A DNA stretch of 64,000 nt from Mycobacterium genavense ATCC 51234 (GTDB lineage Bacteria > Actinomycetota > Actinomycetes > Mycobacteriales > Mycobacteriaceae). Below the pieces are notes generated by a model that was not told where the DNA came from, searched no databases, and saw only the letters and a program-made list of their open reading frames with translations. The position numbers were made by a program, and so were the translations under genes. This document shows positions 28,929 through 37,522 of the stretch, one piece after another (positions within the stretch are counted from its first letter, which is position 1; the number at the start of each line of letters is the position of its first letter). The DNA lies in contig NZ_JAGZ01000005.1 of the NCBI RefSeq assembly GCF_000526915.1, positions 62,001 to 126,000 on the forward strand. The letters run 5' to 3'.

Positions 28929-30611
28929 TCAGTTCTCTCCTGCGATGTGCAGCGCGGCGAGATACCCGAAGGTCATCGCCGGCCCAATGGTGCCGCCCGG
29001 ACCCGGATAGGTGTGTCCCATCACCGGCGCGCTGACGTTGCCCGCAGCGTACAGGCCCTCGATGACGCTACCGTCGTCGCGCAGCGCCCGGCCATGCACA
29101 TCGGTACGGATACCGCCCTTGGTCCCCAGATCTCCGGGCACCATCTTGGCAGCGTAATACGGTGCGTGGGTGAGCTCACCGAGATTCGGATTGGGCTTGT
29201 TGGTGGGATCGCCGTAGTACTTGTCGTACGCGCTCTCGCCGCGGTGGAAGTCCTCGTCGACACCGGTACGAGCGAACCCGTTGAATCGCGCCACGGTCGC
29301 GGTGAACTCCGCGACCGGCAAGCCGGCTTTCGAGGCCAGCTCTTCCAGAGTGTCCGCCTTGATGATGACGCCGGATTCCATCCATTTGTTCGGAATGCGT
29401 TGTCCCGGCTGCAAACCCGCGAAGATGTAACGGTCGCGGTACTGCTGGTCGAACACCAGCCAGGCGGGAATGTTCTCGCCCGGCCCGGGTCCCTGTCCGA
29501 ATTCTCCGCCATACATGTGATGGCAGGCTTCGACGTAGGGCATCGACTCGTTCATGAACCGCTTGCCCGACATATTGACGATGATCGATCCCGGCGAGTT
29601 GCGCTCCGACAACGCGAACCACGGCGCACCCACCAGCGGCACGGTCGGGCCCCACCAGGCGTCTTCCATGATATCCAGTGCGGCGCCCAGCTTTTCGCCG
29701 GCAATGATGCCGTCACCGGTGTTCGCCTTGGCGCCGACGGTCCACTCGGTGGTGATCGGTGCACGCTGGTATTTCACCCGCATCTGCTCGTTGTGCTCGA
29801 AGCCGCCACTGGCCAGAATCACGCCACGCTGGGCCCGGATCAGCTGCGGCTCGGCCGATTCGGACTCGGCGGCGGAGCGCGCGTAGACACCCCGAACGAC
29901 GCCGTCCTCGACGTACAGATCGGTGAAAGCGGTGTTCAGCCGGACCGGAACCCCGGCCCGCTGCAAGCCAATACGCAATGGACCGATCAGGGCCCGGCCC
30001 ATCCCGACCAGGTTTTTGCCGGTCGCCTTCGCCCACATCGTGCGGGCGCCGACCTTCAAACTGCGCAGCACACCTCGCGGGTGTCGCTTCAGCATGTTCA
30101 GTCGGACGTAGTCCTGCTGCATCACAACCACGTTGAGTGGCACCTTGCCATAAGCGGGTTCAAGTCCGGCTTCATCCGGACCGAGCTTGCGTGCGTTGAA
30201 CGGTTTGGGCTCGATCGAGCGCCCCTCCGCGCGACCGCCGGGAGCCTCCGGGTAGTAGTCGGAGTAGCGCGGCACCCAGCACATCTTCAGCGGCGTGTTC
30301 TTCAGCACGAACGACAGCATCTCGGGACCGCGCTGCAAGTAGGTGTCGATGCGCTCCGGGTCGACGACATCGCCGACGATGCCGTGCAGGTAGGTGCGCG
30401 CAGCCTCGGGTGTGTCTTTCACCCCGTCGCGTTTGAGGACCTCGTTGTTCGGGATCCACACGCCACCCCCCGAGCGTGCGGTGGAGCCGCCGAAATGCGA
30501 GGCCTTCTCGATGACTAAGGTCGAAAGGCCTCGGTGCGCGGCGGCGAGAGCAGCCACCATGCCGGCTCCGCCGCTCCCGACCACGACGACGTCGTACTCC
30601 TGCGCTGTCAT
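28929..30611 (-). CDS. kstD: 3-ketosteroid delta-1-dehydrogenase KstD
   Basis: A 560-residue FAD enzyme that introduces the C1-C2 double bond into ring A; together with KshA/B it causes ring B opening. The N-terminal dinucleotide fold VVVVGSGGAGMVAAL and STARSGGGVWIPNN are present, as are VILASGGFEHN, HAPYYAAKMVPGDLGTKGG and the C-terminal FAD contact YPGPGGTIGPAMTFG. ATG 30611 (MTAQEYDVVVVG) is chosen. The KstR operator begins only two bases upstream, so the transcript is probably leaderless. The frame stays open far upstream, but over hsaE and without KstD homology. Confidence 0.94.
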   Translation of the reverse strand: MTAQEYDVVVVGSGGAGMVAALAAAHRGLSTLVIEKASHFGGSTARSGGGVWIPNNEVLKRDGVKDTPEAARTYLHGIVGDVVDPERIDTYLQRGPEMLSFVLKNTPLKMCWVPRYSDYYPEAPGGRAEGRSIEPKPFNARKLGPDEAGLEPAYGKVPLNVVVMQQDYVRLNMLKRHPRGVLRSLKVGARTMWAKATGKNLVGMGRALIGPLRIGLQRAGVPVRLNTAFTDLYVEDGVVRGVYARSAAESESAEPQLIRAQRGVILASGGFEHNEQMRVKYQRAPITTEWTVGAKANTGDGIIAGEKLGAALDIMEDAWWGPTVPLVGAPWFALSERNSPGSIIVNMSGKRFMNESMPYVEACHHMYGGEFGQGPGPGENIPAWLVFDQQYRDRYIFAGLQPGQRIPNKWMESGVIIKADTLEELASKAGLPVAEFTATVARFNGFARTGVDEDFHRGESAYDKYYGDPTNKPNPNLGELTHAPYYAAKMVPGDLGTKGGIRTDVHGRALRDDGSVIEGLYAAGNVSAPVMGHTYPGPGGTIGPAMTFGYLAALHIAGEN

Positions 30612-30612
30612 G

Positions 30613-30626
30613 TAGAACACGTTATA
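30613..30626. promoter_or_regulatory. KstR operator abutting the kstD start, shared with hsaE
   Basis: TAGAACACGTTATA fits TnnAACnnGTTnnA. It is two bases from the kstD ATG and 57 bases from the hsaE ATG on the other strand. Confidence 0.88.
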
Positions 30627-30683
30627 GAATTGCCCGGGCTGGCCGCTACCGGCCCGGTCAAACGGACGAGGGGACTTCGGTAA

Positions 30684-31469
30684 ATGCTCAGTGTTGCGAC
30701 CCGCGACGAGCTGGCTGCCGACCTGGCGCAAGCCGAACGCAGCCGTGAACCGATCGCCCCGTTGACGTCCGTGCACCCCGACATCGACGTCGTCGACGCC
30801 TACGAAATTCAGCTGATCAACATCCGGCAGCGGGTCGCCGAGGGCGCCCGGGTGCTGGGTCACAAGGTCGGCCTGTCCAGCAAGGCGATGCAGCAGATGA
30901 TGGGTGTCGACGAGCCCGACTACGGCCATCTGCTCGACGAGATGCAGGTGTTCGAGGACATCCCGGTCAAGGCGGACAGGTACCTGTACCCGCGGGTGGA
31001 GGTCGAGGTCGGATTCATCCTGGCCGACGACCTGCCGGGCGCCGGGTGCACCGAAGAGGACGTGCTGGCGGCCACCGAAGCCCTGGTGCCCTCGATCGAG
31101 TTGATCGACACCCGGATCACCGACTGGAAGATCGCGTTGTGCGACACCATCGCCGACAACGCCTCGTCGGCGGGTTACGTGCTGGGTAAGGCCCGGGTCT
31201 GGCCGGCCGACATCGATGTCAAGACCATCGACGCGGTGCTCACCCGCAACGGAGAGGTGATCGCCGAGGGCCGCAGCGACGCCGTGCTGGGCAATCCGGT
31301 GACCGCGGTGGCGTGGCTGGCCCGAAAAGTGGAAAGCTTTGGGGTGAGGCTGCGTAAAGGTGACGTAGTGCTGCCCGGATCGTGCACTCGAGCGATCGAC
31401 GCCCGCGCCGGTGACGACTTCGTCGCGGAGTTCACGGGCCTGGGTTCGGTCCATTTGTCGTTCGAATAG
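30684..31469 (+). CDS. hsaE: 2-hydroxypentadienoate hydratase HsaE
   Basis: A 261-residue hydratase of the fumarylacetoacetate hydrolase/decarboxylase family. It hydrates 2-hydroxyhexa-2,4-dienoate from ring A/B cleavage. GHKVGLSSKAMQQMMGVDEPDYG and PRVEVEVGFILADDLPG carry the metal-binding acidic residues. ATG 30684 after GAGGGGAC. First of hsaE-hsaG-hsaF, driven by the KstR site at 30613. Confidence 0.93.
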   Translation: MLSVATRDELAADLAQAERSREPIAPLTSVHPDIDVVDAYEIQLINIRQRVAEGARVLGHKVGLSSKAMQQMMGVDEPDYGHLLDEMQVFEDIPVKADRYLYPRVEVEVGFILADDLPGAGCTEEDVLAATEALVPSIELIDTRITDWKIALCDTIADNASSAGYVLGKARVWPADIDVKTIDAVLTRNGEVIAEGRSDAVLGNPVTAVAWLARKVESFGVRLRKGDVVLPGSCTRAIDARAGDDFVAEFTGLGSVHLSFE

Positions 31470-31507
31470 GCTCGGATTAGTTTAGTCAAATTTCGAAAGG
31501 CAGCATC

Positions 31508-32422
31508 ATGCCGTCAAAGGCGAGTGTGGCGATTGTCGGGTCGGGAAATATCAGCACCGACTTGCTGTACAAACTGCTTAGATCCGAGTGGCTGGAACCG
31601 CGCTGGATGGTGGGCATCGACCCGGAGAGCGAAGGCCTGGCGCGGGCCCGCAAGCTGGGGCTGGAGACCACCCACGAGGGCGTCGACTGGCTGCTCGCCC
31701 AGTCCGAGAAACCGGACATGGTGTTCGAGGCCACCAGCGCCTATGTGCACCAGGACGCGGCGCCGAAATACGAGGCCGCCGGGATCCGGGCCGTTGACCT
31801 GACGCCGGCCGCGGTGGGCCCGGCGGTCATTCCGCCGGCGAACCTGCGCCAGCACCTGGATGCGCCGAACGTCAACATGATCACCTGCGGGGGCCAGGCG
31901 ACCATTCCCATCGTCTATGCCGTGTCCAGAGTGGTCGACGTGCCCTACGCCGAGATCGTGGCCTCGGTGGCGTCGGTGTCCGCCGGGCCGGGCACCCGGG
32001 CCAACATCGACGAGTTCACCAAGACCACCAGCAGGGGCGTGGAGACGATCGGCGGCGCCGAGCGCGGCAAGGCGATCATCATCTTGAACCCGGCCGATCC
32101 GCCGATGATCATGCGCGACACCATTTTCTGCGCCATCCCCGAGGATGCCGACCACGACGCGATCGCCAAGTCCATTCACGACGTGGTCGCCGAGGTGCAG
32201 ACCTACGTGCCCGGCTACCGGCTGCTCAACGAGCCGCAGTTCGACGAGCCGTCGGTGGTCAACGGCGGCAACCACGTGGTGACGACGTTCGTCGAAGTCG
32301 AGGGCGCCGGCGATTACCTGCCGCCGTATGCCGGAAATCTCGACATCATGACGGCCGCGGCCACCAAGGTCGGCGAAGAAATCGCCAAGGAGACGCTAGC
32401 GGTCACCGGAGGTGCGCGATGA
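31508..32422 (+). CDS. hsaG: acylating acetaldehyde/propanal dehydrogenase HsaG
   Basis: A 304-residue NAD- and CoA-dependent aldehyde dehydrogenase. The Rossmann motif is [14 protein letters not shown], and the catalytic Cys is in [14 protein letters not shown] at about residue 127. It converts the aldehyde released by HsaF, normally channelled in a complex, to propionyl- or acetyl-CoA. ATG 31508 follows GAAAGGCAG; its TGA overlaps the hsaF ATG by four bases. Confidence 0.94.
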   Translation: MPSKASVAIVGSGNISTDLLYKLLRSEWLEPRWMVGIDPESEGLARARKLGLETTHEGVDWLLAQSEKPDMVFEATSAYVHQDAAPKYEAAGIRAVDLTPAAVGPAVIPPANLRQHLDAPNVNMITCGGQATIPIVYAVSRVVDVPYAEIVASVASVSAGPGTRANIDEFTKTTSRGVETIGGAERGKAIIILNPADPPMIMRDTIFCAIPEDADHDAIAKSIHDVVAEVQTYVPGYRLLNEPQFDEPSVVNGGNHVVTTFVEVEGAGDYLPPYAGNLDIMTAAATKVGEEIAKETLAVTGGAR

Positions 32423-33477
32423 CGACCGATATCTTCTTCAACCCGGTGTGGGACGTGCGCGTGACGGACACGTCGCTGCGCGACGGCTCCCATCACAAAC
32501 GCCACCAATTCACCAAGGACGAGGTCCAGGCCATCGTCTCGGCCCTCGACGCGGCCGGGGTGCCGGTGATCGAGGTGACCCACGGCGACGGACTGGGCGG
32601 GTCGTCGTTCAACTACGGCTTCTCCAAGACCCCCGAGCAGGAGCTGATCAAGCTCGCCGCACAGACGGCCAAAGAGGCCAAGATCGCGTTCCTGATGCTG
32701 CCCGGCGTGGGTACCAAAGAGGACATCAAAGAGGCGCAGAACAACGGCGGATCGATCTGCCGGATCGCCACCCACTGCACCGAGGCCGACGTGTCGATCC
32801 AGCACTTCGGGCTGGCCCGCGTGCTGGGCCTGGAAACCGTCGGGTTCTTGATGATGGCCCACACCATCCCGCCGGAGAAGCTGGCGGCCCAGGCCCGGAT
32901 CATGGCCGACGCCGGCTGCCAGTGCGTGTACGTCGTCGACTCCGCCGGCGCCCTGGTGCTCGACGGCGTGGCCGACCGGGTCTCGGCCCTGGTCGCCGAG
33001 CTCGGCGACGACGCCCAGGTCGGCTTCCACGGCCACGAGAACCTCGGGCTCGGCGTGGCCAACTCCGTTGAAGCCGTGCGCGCGGGTGCCAAGCAGATCG
33101 ACGGCAGTGTGCGTCGGTTCGGTGCGGGCGCGGGTAACGCGCCGGTGGAGGCCCTGATCGGCGTCTTCGACAAGATCGGCGTCAAGACCGGCATCGACTT
33201 CTTCGACATCGCCGACGCCGCCGAGGACGTGGTGCGTCCGGCCATGCCGGCCGAATGCCTGCTCGACCGCAACGCGCTGATCATGGGCTACTCGGGCGTC
33301 TACTCGAGCTTCCTCAAGCACGCCGTGCGCCAGGGCGAGCGGTACGGCGTCCCGGCTCACGAGCTGTTGCACCGGGCGGGCCAGCGCAAGCTGATCGGCG
33401 GCCAGGAGGACCAGCTGATCGACATCGCGCTGGAGATCAAGCGCGAACGCGACAGCGACGCCGCGGTCGCGCGCTGA
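32419..33477 (+). CDS. hsaF: 4-hydroxy-2-oxo acid aldolase HsaF
   Basis: A 352-residue HMGL-like class II aldolase cleaving 4-hydroxy-2-oxohexanoate to pyruvate and propanal. [17 protein letters not shown] carries the catalytic Arg and metal Asp, and [16 protein letters not shown] supplies the metal His pair. The C-terminal domain ([19 protein letters not shown]) forms the channel with HsaG. ATG 32419 overlaps the hsaG stop. Confidence 0.94.
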   Translation: MTTDIFFNPVWDVRVTDTSLRDGSHHKRHQFTKDEVQAIVSALDAAGVPVIEVTHGDGLGGSSFNYGFSKTPEQELIKLAAQTAKEAKIAFLMLPGVGTKEDIKEAQNNGGSICRIATHCTEADVSIQHFGLARVLGLETVGFLMMAHTIPPEKLAAQARIMADAGCQCVYVVDSAGALVLDGVADRVSALVAELGDDAQVGFHGHENLGLGVANSVEAVRAGAKQIDGSVRRFGAGAGNAPVEALIGVFDKIGVKTGIDFFDIADAAEDVVRPAMPAECLLDRNALIMGYSGVYSSFLKHAVRQGERYGVPAHELLHRAGQRKLIGGQEDQLIDIALEIKRERDSDAAVAR

Positions 33478-33567
33478 CTGCACCGCAACACAGCGCGAGC
33501 ACAGCGTGGCCACAGCCGCCGCGCGTAATCTCGCTTGCATGAGGACGACATCCAACAACAGCCGCGG

Positions 33568-33837
33568 ATGGTACGGCCTACTCGCCGGGGGCTACTTACC
33601 GCAACCGCTGCAACCCTGATCGCGCTGCCCTTGGCGGGCACGGCCAACGCGGATCCGTGCAATCAGACCGTGGGGCAATCCATCGACGCCTACCTGAGTC
33701 GGCATCCCGACGTGAAGGCGACGCTGTCCGCCAAGTCCCAAGCCGAAGGTGGCGGCCCCAGCGTGATCGACTACCTGAATCGCCATCCGGATGTCCGGCA
33801 GCACCTGATCGACCTGTCCCAGCAGTGCGCTCCCTAG
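33568..33837 (+). CDS. secreted haem-binding (MHB-type haemophore-like) small protein
   Basis: The 89-residue precursor begins MVRPTRRGLLTATAATLIAL and has a TRRGLL twin-arginine-like motif, a hydrophobic stretch and a probable cleavage after ANA. The mature part (DPCNQTVGQSIDAYLSRHPD...YLNRHPDVRQHLIDLSQQC) has two cysteines near its ends and the repeated Y-L-x-R-H-P-D pattern of the mycobacterial haemophore haem-binding family, so export and haem binding are inferred. The start at ATG 33568 fits the signal peptide; TTG 33535 is a longer option. The position between hsaF and the KstR-controlled Rv3531c-like operon is occupied by PPE genes in M. tuberculosis. Confidence 0.72.
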   Translation: MVRPTRRGLLTATAATLIALPLAGTANADPCNQTVGQSIDAYLSRHPDVKATLSAKSQAEGGGPSVIDYLNRHPDVRQHLIDLSQQCAP

Positions 33838-33901
33838 TGAGCCGGCCTCGTCCTTGCACGGCGCCGTCGACGCGCTGGAATGTTCGCCATTGACAAAAAA
33901 G

Positions 33902-33915
33902 TAGAACACGTTCTA
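33902..33915. promoter_or_regulatory. KstR operator upstream of the Rv3531c-like operon
   Basis: TAGAACACGTTCTA is a near-ideal KstR palindrome (TnnAACnnGTTnnA), starting 24 bases before the GTG at 33926. Confidence 0.93.
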
Positions 33916-33925
33916 GCGTCTAGGC

Positions 33926-35053
33926 GTGTTCTCTGATCCCCTTACCGCTGCGATCGCAGAGGCCGAGCAACTGGTGGCGGCCGCACCGTTCATAGAGACC
34001 GAGGCCGACCTGCTCGAAGGGTTGCAATACCTGGCCGGCTGTATCTCGGGCTGTATCCATCTGGCGGTCGACTACGACCGCGACCATCCCTTCCTACAGT
34101 CGGGCACCGGGCCGTTCACCAAGATGGGCCTGGACAACCCCGACACCCTTTACTTCGGTGCCCGGGTACACGCCAACCACGAGTACGTGGTCACCGGCAG
34201 GCGTGGAACGACGACCGACCTGAGTATCCAGCTGCTCGGCGGTGAGTACACCGACGACTTCGTGCCGGTCAGCCAGGCCGCCTTCGACGATCGAGAGCTA
34301 GAGATCGCCTCCGACGGCAGCTTCGAGTGGCGGGTAACACCGACCAGCCCCGGACAGCTGGTGATCCGGGAGGTCTACGGCGACTGGTCGGCGCAGCGCG
34401 GCACGTTGGCCATTGCCCGAACGGACACCGCGGGCACCGCGCCGCCGCCGTTGACCCGCGCGCTCATCGAAAAGCGTTACGCTACAGCAGGAAAGCAACT
34501 TATCCAGCGGGTGAAGACCTGGCTGCAGTTCCCGCAATGGTTTTACCTCGACCTCCCGGTCAACACCATGGTGCCGCCGCGGCTGACGCCCGGTGGACTG
34601 TCGACCCAGTACTCGTCGGTCGGGCACTTCGACCTGCAACCGGATCAGGCGATGGTGATCACCATCCCGGTGTCCGACGCGCCCTACCTCGGCTTCCAGT
34701 TGGGCAGCCTGTGGTACATCTCGCTGGACTACATCAACCATCAGACGTCGCTGAATAACACGCAGGCGCAGACGGATCCGGACGGCAAGGTCCGCATGGT
34801 GGTTGCCGACCAGAATCCCGGGGTGACGAACTGGCTTGAAACGCTCGGCCATCGGCGCGGCTTCTTGCAGTTCCGCTGGCAGCGGGTGTCGCGCGAGCTC
34901 ACCGACGCCGAGGGCCCCACCGTCGAGGTGGTCGACATTGACAAGGTGCCGGCCGCGTTGCCGTACTTCGACCACAACAAGATCTCCGAGGACGACTGGC
35001 GAGAGCGAATCGTGCTGCGCCAGCAACAAATTCAAGCAAGGATGCTGGGGTGA
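33926..35053 (+). CDS. conserved protein of the KstR regulon (Rv3531c type)
   Basis: A 375-residue soluble protein with no signal or membrane segment. NPDTLYFGARVHANHEYVVTGRRG, a central PQWFYLDLPVNTMVPPRLTPGG and LGFQLGSLWYISLDYINHQTSLN suggest a DUF1214-like all-beta fold, but I cannot assign a reaction. GTG 33926 is close to the operator and has no clear ribosome site, so the transcript may be leaderless. Its TGA overlaps the next gene (GTGA). It resembles Rv3531c, which is sterol-induced in M. tuberculosis. Confidence 0.85.
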   Translation: MFSDPLTAAIAEAEQLVAAAPFIETEADLLEGLQYLAGCISGCIHLAVDYDRDHPFLQSGTGPFTKMGLDNPDTLYFGARVHANHEYVVTGRRGTTTDLSIQLLGGEYTDDFVPVSQAAFDDRELEIASDGSFEWRVTPTSPGQLVIREVYGDWSAQRGTLAIARTDTAGTAPPPLTRALIEKRYATAGKQLIQRVKTWLQFPQWFYLDLPVNTMVPPRLTPGGLSTQYSSVGHFDLQPDQAMVITIPVSDAPYLGFQLGSLWYISLDYINHQTSLNNTQAQTDPDGKVRMVVADQNPGVTNWLETLGHRRGFLQFRWQRVSRELTDAEGPTVEVVDIDKVPAALPYFDHNKISEDDWRERIVLRQQQIQARMLG

Positions 35054-35838
35054 CGATGTCGGGAATGCTCAAGAAAAAGGTAGTCGTCATCAGTGGCGTC
35101 GGACCGGGTCTCGGTACCACGCTGGCCCACCGATGCGCCTGCCACGGGGCCGACCTGGTGCTGGCGGCACGCACAATCGAGCGGCTCGAAGAGATCGCCC
35201 AGCAACTCAAGGACGCCGGCCACCAGGCCCTGGCGGTATCGACCGACATCACCGACGACGACCAGGTGGCCAATCTCGTCGAGCAGACGATGTCGACCTA
35301 CGGCAAGGTTGACGTGCTGATCAACAACGCGTTTCGCGTGCCGTCGATGAAGCCGTTGGCCGGCACCACATTTCAGCACATCCGCGACGCGATCGAGCTC
35401 AGCGCGCTCGGGGCGCTGCGGTTGATCCAGGCCTTCACGCCCGCGCTGGAAGCCGCCAAGGGTTCGGTCGTCAACGTCAACTCCATGGTGCTGCGGCATT
35501 CGCAGGCGAAGTACGGCGCCTACAAGATGGCCAAGTCCGCCTTGCTGTCCATGTCGCAGTCGCTGGCCACCGAACTGGGGGAGAAGGGTATTCGAGTCAA
35601 TTCGGTTGCACCAGGCTATATCTGGGGTGACACGCTGCAGGCATATTTCAACCATCAGGCCGGCAAGTACGGCACCACGGCCGAGGAGATCTACCAGGCC
35701 ACCGCGGCCAACTCCGATCTCAAGCGGCTGCCCACCGAAGACGAGGTGGCCTCGGCGATTCTGTTCATGGCCAGCGACCTGTCCAGCGGTATCACCGGGC
35801 AGACCTTGGACGTCAACTGCGGGGAGTACCACGCCTGA
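35050..35838 (+). CDS. SDR family oxidoreductase (Rv3530c type)
   Basis: A 262-residue classical SDR with cofactor loop VISGVGPGLGTTLA, NNAF in place of NNAG (VLINNAFRVPSM), catalytic Ser in NVNSMVLR and YGAYKMAKS (Tyr-x3-Lys). GTG 35050 overlaps the upstream stop; ATG 35056 is the alternative. The steroid substrate is not known. It sits between the Rv3531c-like gene and a sulfotransferase-like gene in one KstR-controlled operon. Confidence 0.88.
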   Translation: MTMSGMLKKKVVVISGVGPGLGTTLAHRCACHGADLVLAARTIERLEEIAQQLKDAGHQALAVSTDITDDDQVANLVEQTMSTYGKVDVLINNAFRVPSMKPLAGTTFQHIRDAIELSALGALRLIQAFTPALEAAKGSVVNVNSMVLRHSQAKYGAYKMAKSALLSMSQSLATELGEKGIRVNSVAPGYIWGDTLQAYFNHQAGKYGTTAEEIYQATAANSDLKRLPTEDEVASAILFMASDLSSGITGQTLDVNCGEYHA

Positions 35839-36983
35839 TGGCGGAACGCACCGACGTCGGCACGGTCGAGGACATGCACGTGTCGGCGACCAAGCTGGTC
35901 GGGCTCGACGACTTCGGCGTCGACGACGACAACTACCGCGAGGCCCTCGGTGTGCTGTTGGAGTCCTACCGACGTGATGCCGGCCTAACTCCGTTGGGCA
36001 GCAAGATGAATCGATTCTTCCTGCGCGGCGCGTTGGTGGCCAGGTTGTTCGCCGAGTCCGCCTGGAAGCAGTACCCGCAGTACGCCGACGTCGCGATCGA
36101 GCGGCCGATCTTCGTCACCGGGCTGCCCCGCACCGGCACCACGATTCTGCATCGCCTGCTGGGCGCGGACCCTGTCCATCAGGGCCTGCACTTGTGGCTG
36201 GCGGAGTTCCCGCAGCCGCGTCCGTCGCGCGACGAATGGGACTCAAACCCGTGGTACAGCTCGCTGAACGCACAGTACGAGAAGGCTCACGCGGAGAACC
36301 CGGAGTACACCGGCCTGCATTTCATGGCCGCCTACGAGCTGGAGGAGTGCTGGCAGCTGCTGCGGCAGTCGCTGCATTCGGTGTCCTACGAGACACTGTC
36401 ACACCTGCCGACCTACGCGCAGTGGCTGTCGCGGCAGGACTGGACGCCGTCGTATCGGCGGCACCGCCGCAACCTTCAGCTGATTGGGCTCAACGACGCC
36501 GAAAAGCGTTGGGTGCTAAAGAATCCCAGCCATCTGTTCGCGCTGGACGCGCTGATGGCGACCTACCTGGACGCCCTGGTGATCCAAACCCACCGGCCGG
36601 TCGAGACTATAATGGCGTCGATGTGCTCGCTGGCGCAGCACACCGCCGAGGGATGGTCGACGACCTTCTCCGGAGCCCAGATCGGTGCTGACGCAATGGA
36701 AACCTGGTCGCGCGGCCTACAGCTGTTCAACACCGCGCGCGCCAAGTACGATTCCGCCCAGTTTTACGACGTCGACTACCACGACTTGATCGCCGATCCG
36801 CTCGGAACGGTCGCTGGCGTGTACCGGCACTTCGGGCTGACGCTGACCGACGAGGCCCGAAAGGCCATGGAGGACAGCCACGCCGAGAGTCAAACCGGGG
36901 CGCGCGCTCCGAAGCACAAGTACTCACTAGCCGACTACGGGCTCACTGCGGAAGAGGTCAAGGAACGGTTCGCCGGACTGTGA
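35838..36983 (+). CDS. sulfotransferase-family protein (Rv3529c type)
   Basis: A 381-residue protein of the sulfotransferase superfamily. The PAPS 5'-phosphosulfate loop IFVTGLPRTGTTILHRLL lies at about residues 90-107, and the 3'-phosphate region LVIQTHRPVETIMASMCSL at about 250-268. Mycobacterial relatives are large and their acceptors unknown; modification of a sterol- or lipid-derived alcohol is only inference from context. ATG 35838 overlaps the SDR stop (TGATG). Last gene of this operon. Confidence 0.87.
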   Translation: MAERTDVGTVEDMHVSATKLVGLDDFGVDDDNYREALGVLLESYRRDAGLTPLGSKMNRFFLRGALVARLFAESAWKQYPQYADVAIERPIFVTGLPRTGTTILHRLLGADPVHQGLHLWLAEFPQPRPSRDEWDSNPWYSSLNAQYEKAHAENPEYTGLHFMAAYELEECWQLLRQSLHSVSYETLSHLPTYAQWLSRQDWTPSYRRHRRNLQLIGLNDAEKRWVLKNPSHLFALDALMATYLDALVIQTHRPVETIMASMCSLAQHTAEGWSTTFSGAQIGADAMETWSRGLQLFNTARAKYDSAQFYDVDYHDLIADPLGTVAGVYRHFGLTLTDEARKAMEDSHAESQTGARAPKHKYSLADYGLTAEEVKERFAGL

Positions 36984-37002
36984 TCGCGGGTGTAGACATC
37001 CT

Positions 37003-37061
37003 GCGAAGCTGTAACTGGCAACACATTTCGCGAGTTTGGGCGTCGGTAGTTACAGTCTCGC
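37003..37061. repeat. imperfect inverted repeat between convergent genes
   Basis: Arms 37003-37016 and 37048-37061 match at 12 of 14 positions (core CTGTAACT / AGTTACAG) with a 31-base loop, in the 90-base gap between the sulfotransferase-like gene and the Rv3527-like gene. It could be a bidirectional terminator or a small dispersed element; there is no T tract. Confidence 0.5.
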
Positions 37062-37073
37062 GGCAAAGTTGGA

Positions 37074-37517
37074 TCAATCCTCGTCGGGCTGCTCCAAATA
37101 GCCCTCGGCCACCGCGTGCTCGATGCTGTCGCTCAGCCGAAGGCAGGACCTGGTTCGGGCGGGGTCACCACCGGATTTGCGCACCTCGGCGAAGTGAGCA
37201 CACCGCTGCGATGCCTCGGTATTCCATTGCACCGTAGTATGTCCCGGCCCCAGCCTGCGCACTGTCACGGTGGCGTGGCAGAAGCGGCAATCCACCGGCT
37301 GCAGTCCCGACGTGAGGTAACGCTGCCGGTCGGCCAAACTGGCCTCGCGGACCGCGGCCGCCCGCCGCGGATCGTTCGTGAAATCCCTAGACTTCGACCA
37401 GGATCCAGACCCGCGATTGCGGTCCGGCTTGTCGTCGTGGTCGCCGCCGTCGCCATGCAGCAGCATGGATCGGGCGAGCCGATCGACGTCGGGAACCGCC
37501 GGCTGATCGTCAGGCAT
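37074..37517 (-). CDS. conserved hypothetical protein downstream of kshA (Rv3527 type)
   Basis: A 147-residue hydrophilic protein. The N-terminal half is acidic/basic and low in structure; the C-terminal half has four cysteines (VDCRFCHATV, SQRCAHFAE, TRSCLRL), a possible metal site with the C-x2-C-H element. ATG 37517 is five bases after the kshA stop, so they are co-transcribed. Its role beside the Rieske oxygenase is unknown. Confidence 0.82.
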   Translation of the reverse strand: MPDDQPAVPDVDRLARSMLLHGDGGDHDDKPDRNRGSGSWSKSRDFTNDPRRAAAVREASLADRQRYLTSGLQPVDCRFCHATVTVRRLGPGHTTVQWNTEASQRCAHFAEVRKSGGDPARTRSCLRLSDSIEHAVAEGYLEQPDED

Positions 37518-37522
37518 GAGAG

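Noticed and set aside
30612..31454. Long open extension upstream of kstD on the minus strand (an 841-codon frame in total)
   Set aside because: It lies antisense to hsaE, has no family resemblance, and KstD homology begins exactly at ATG 30611; high GC leaves antisense frames open.
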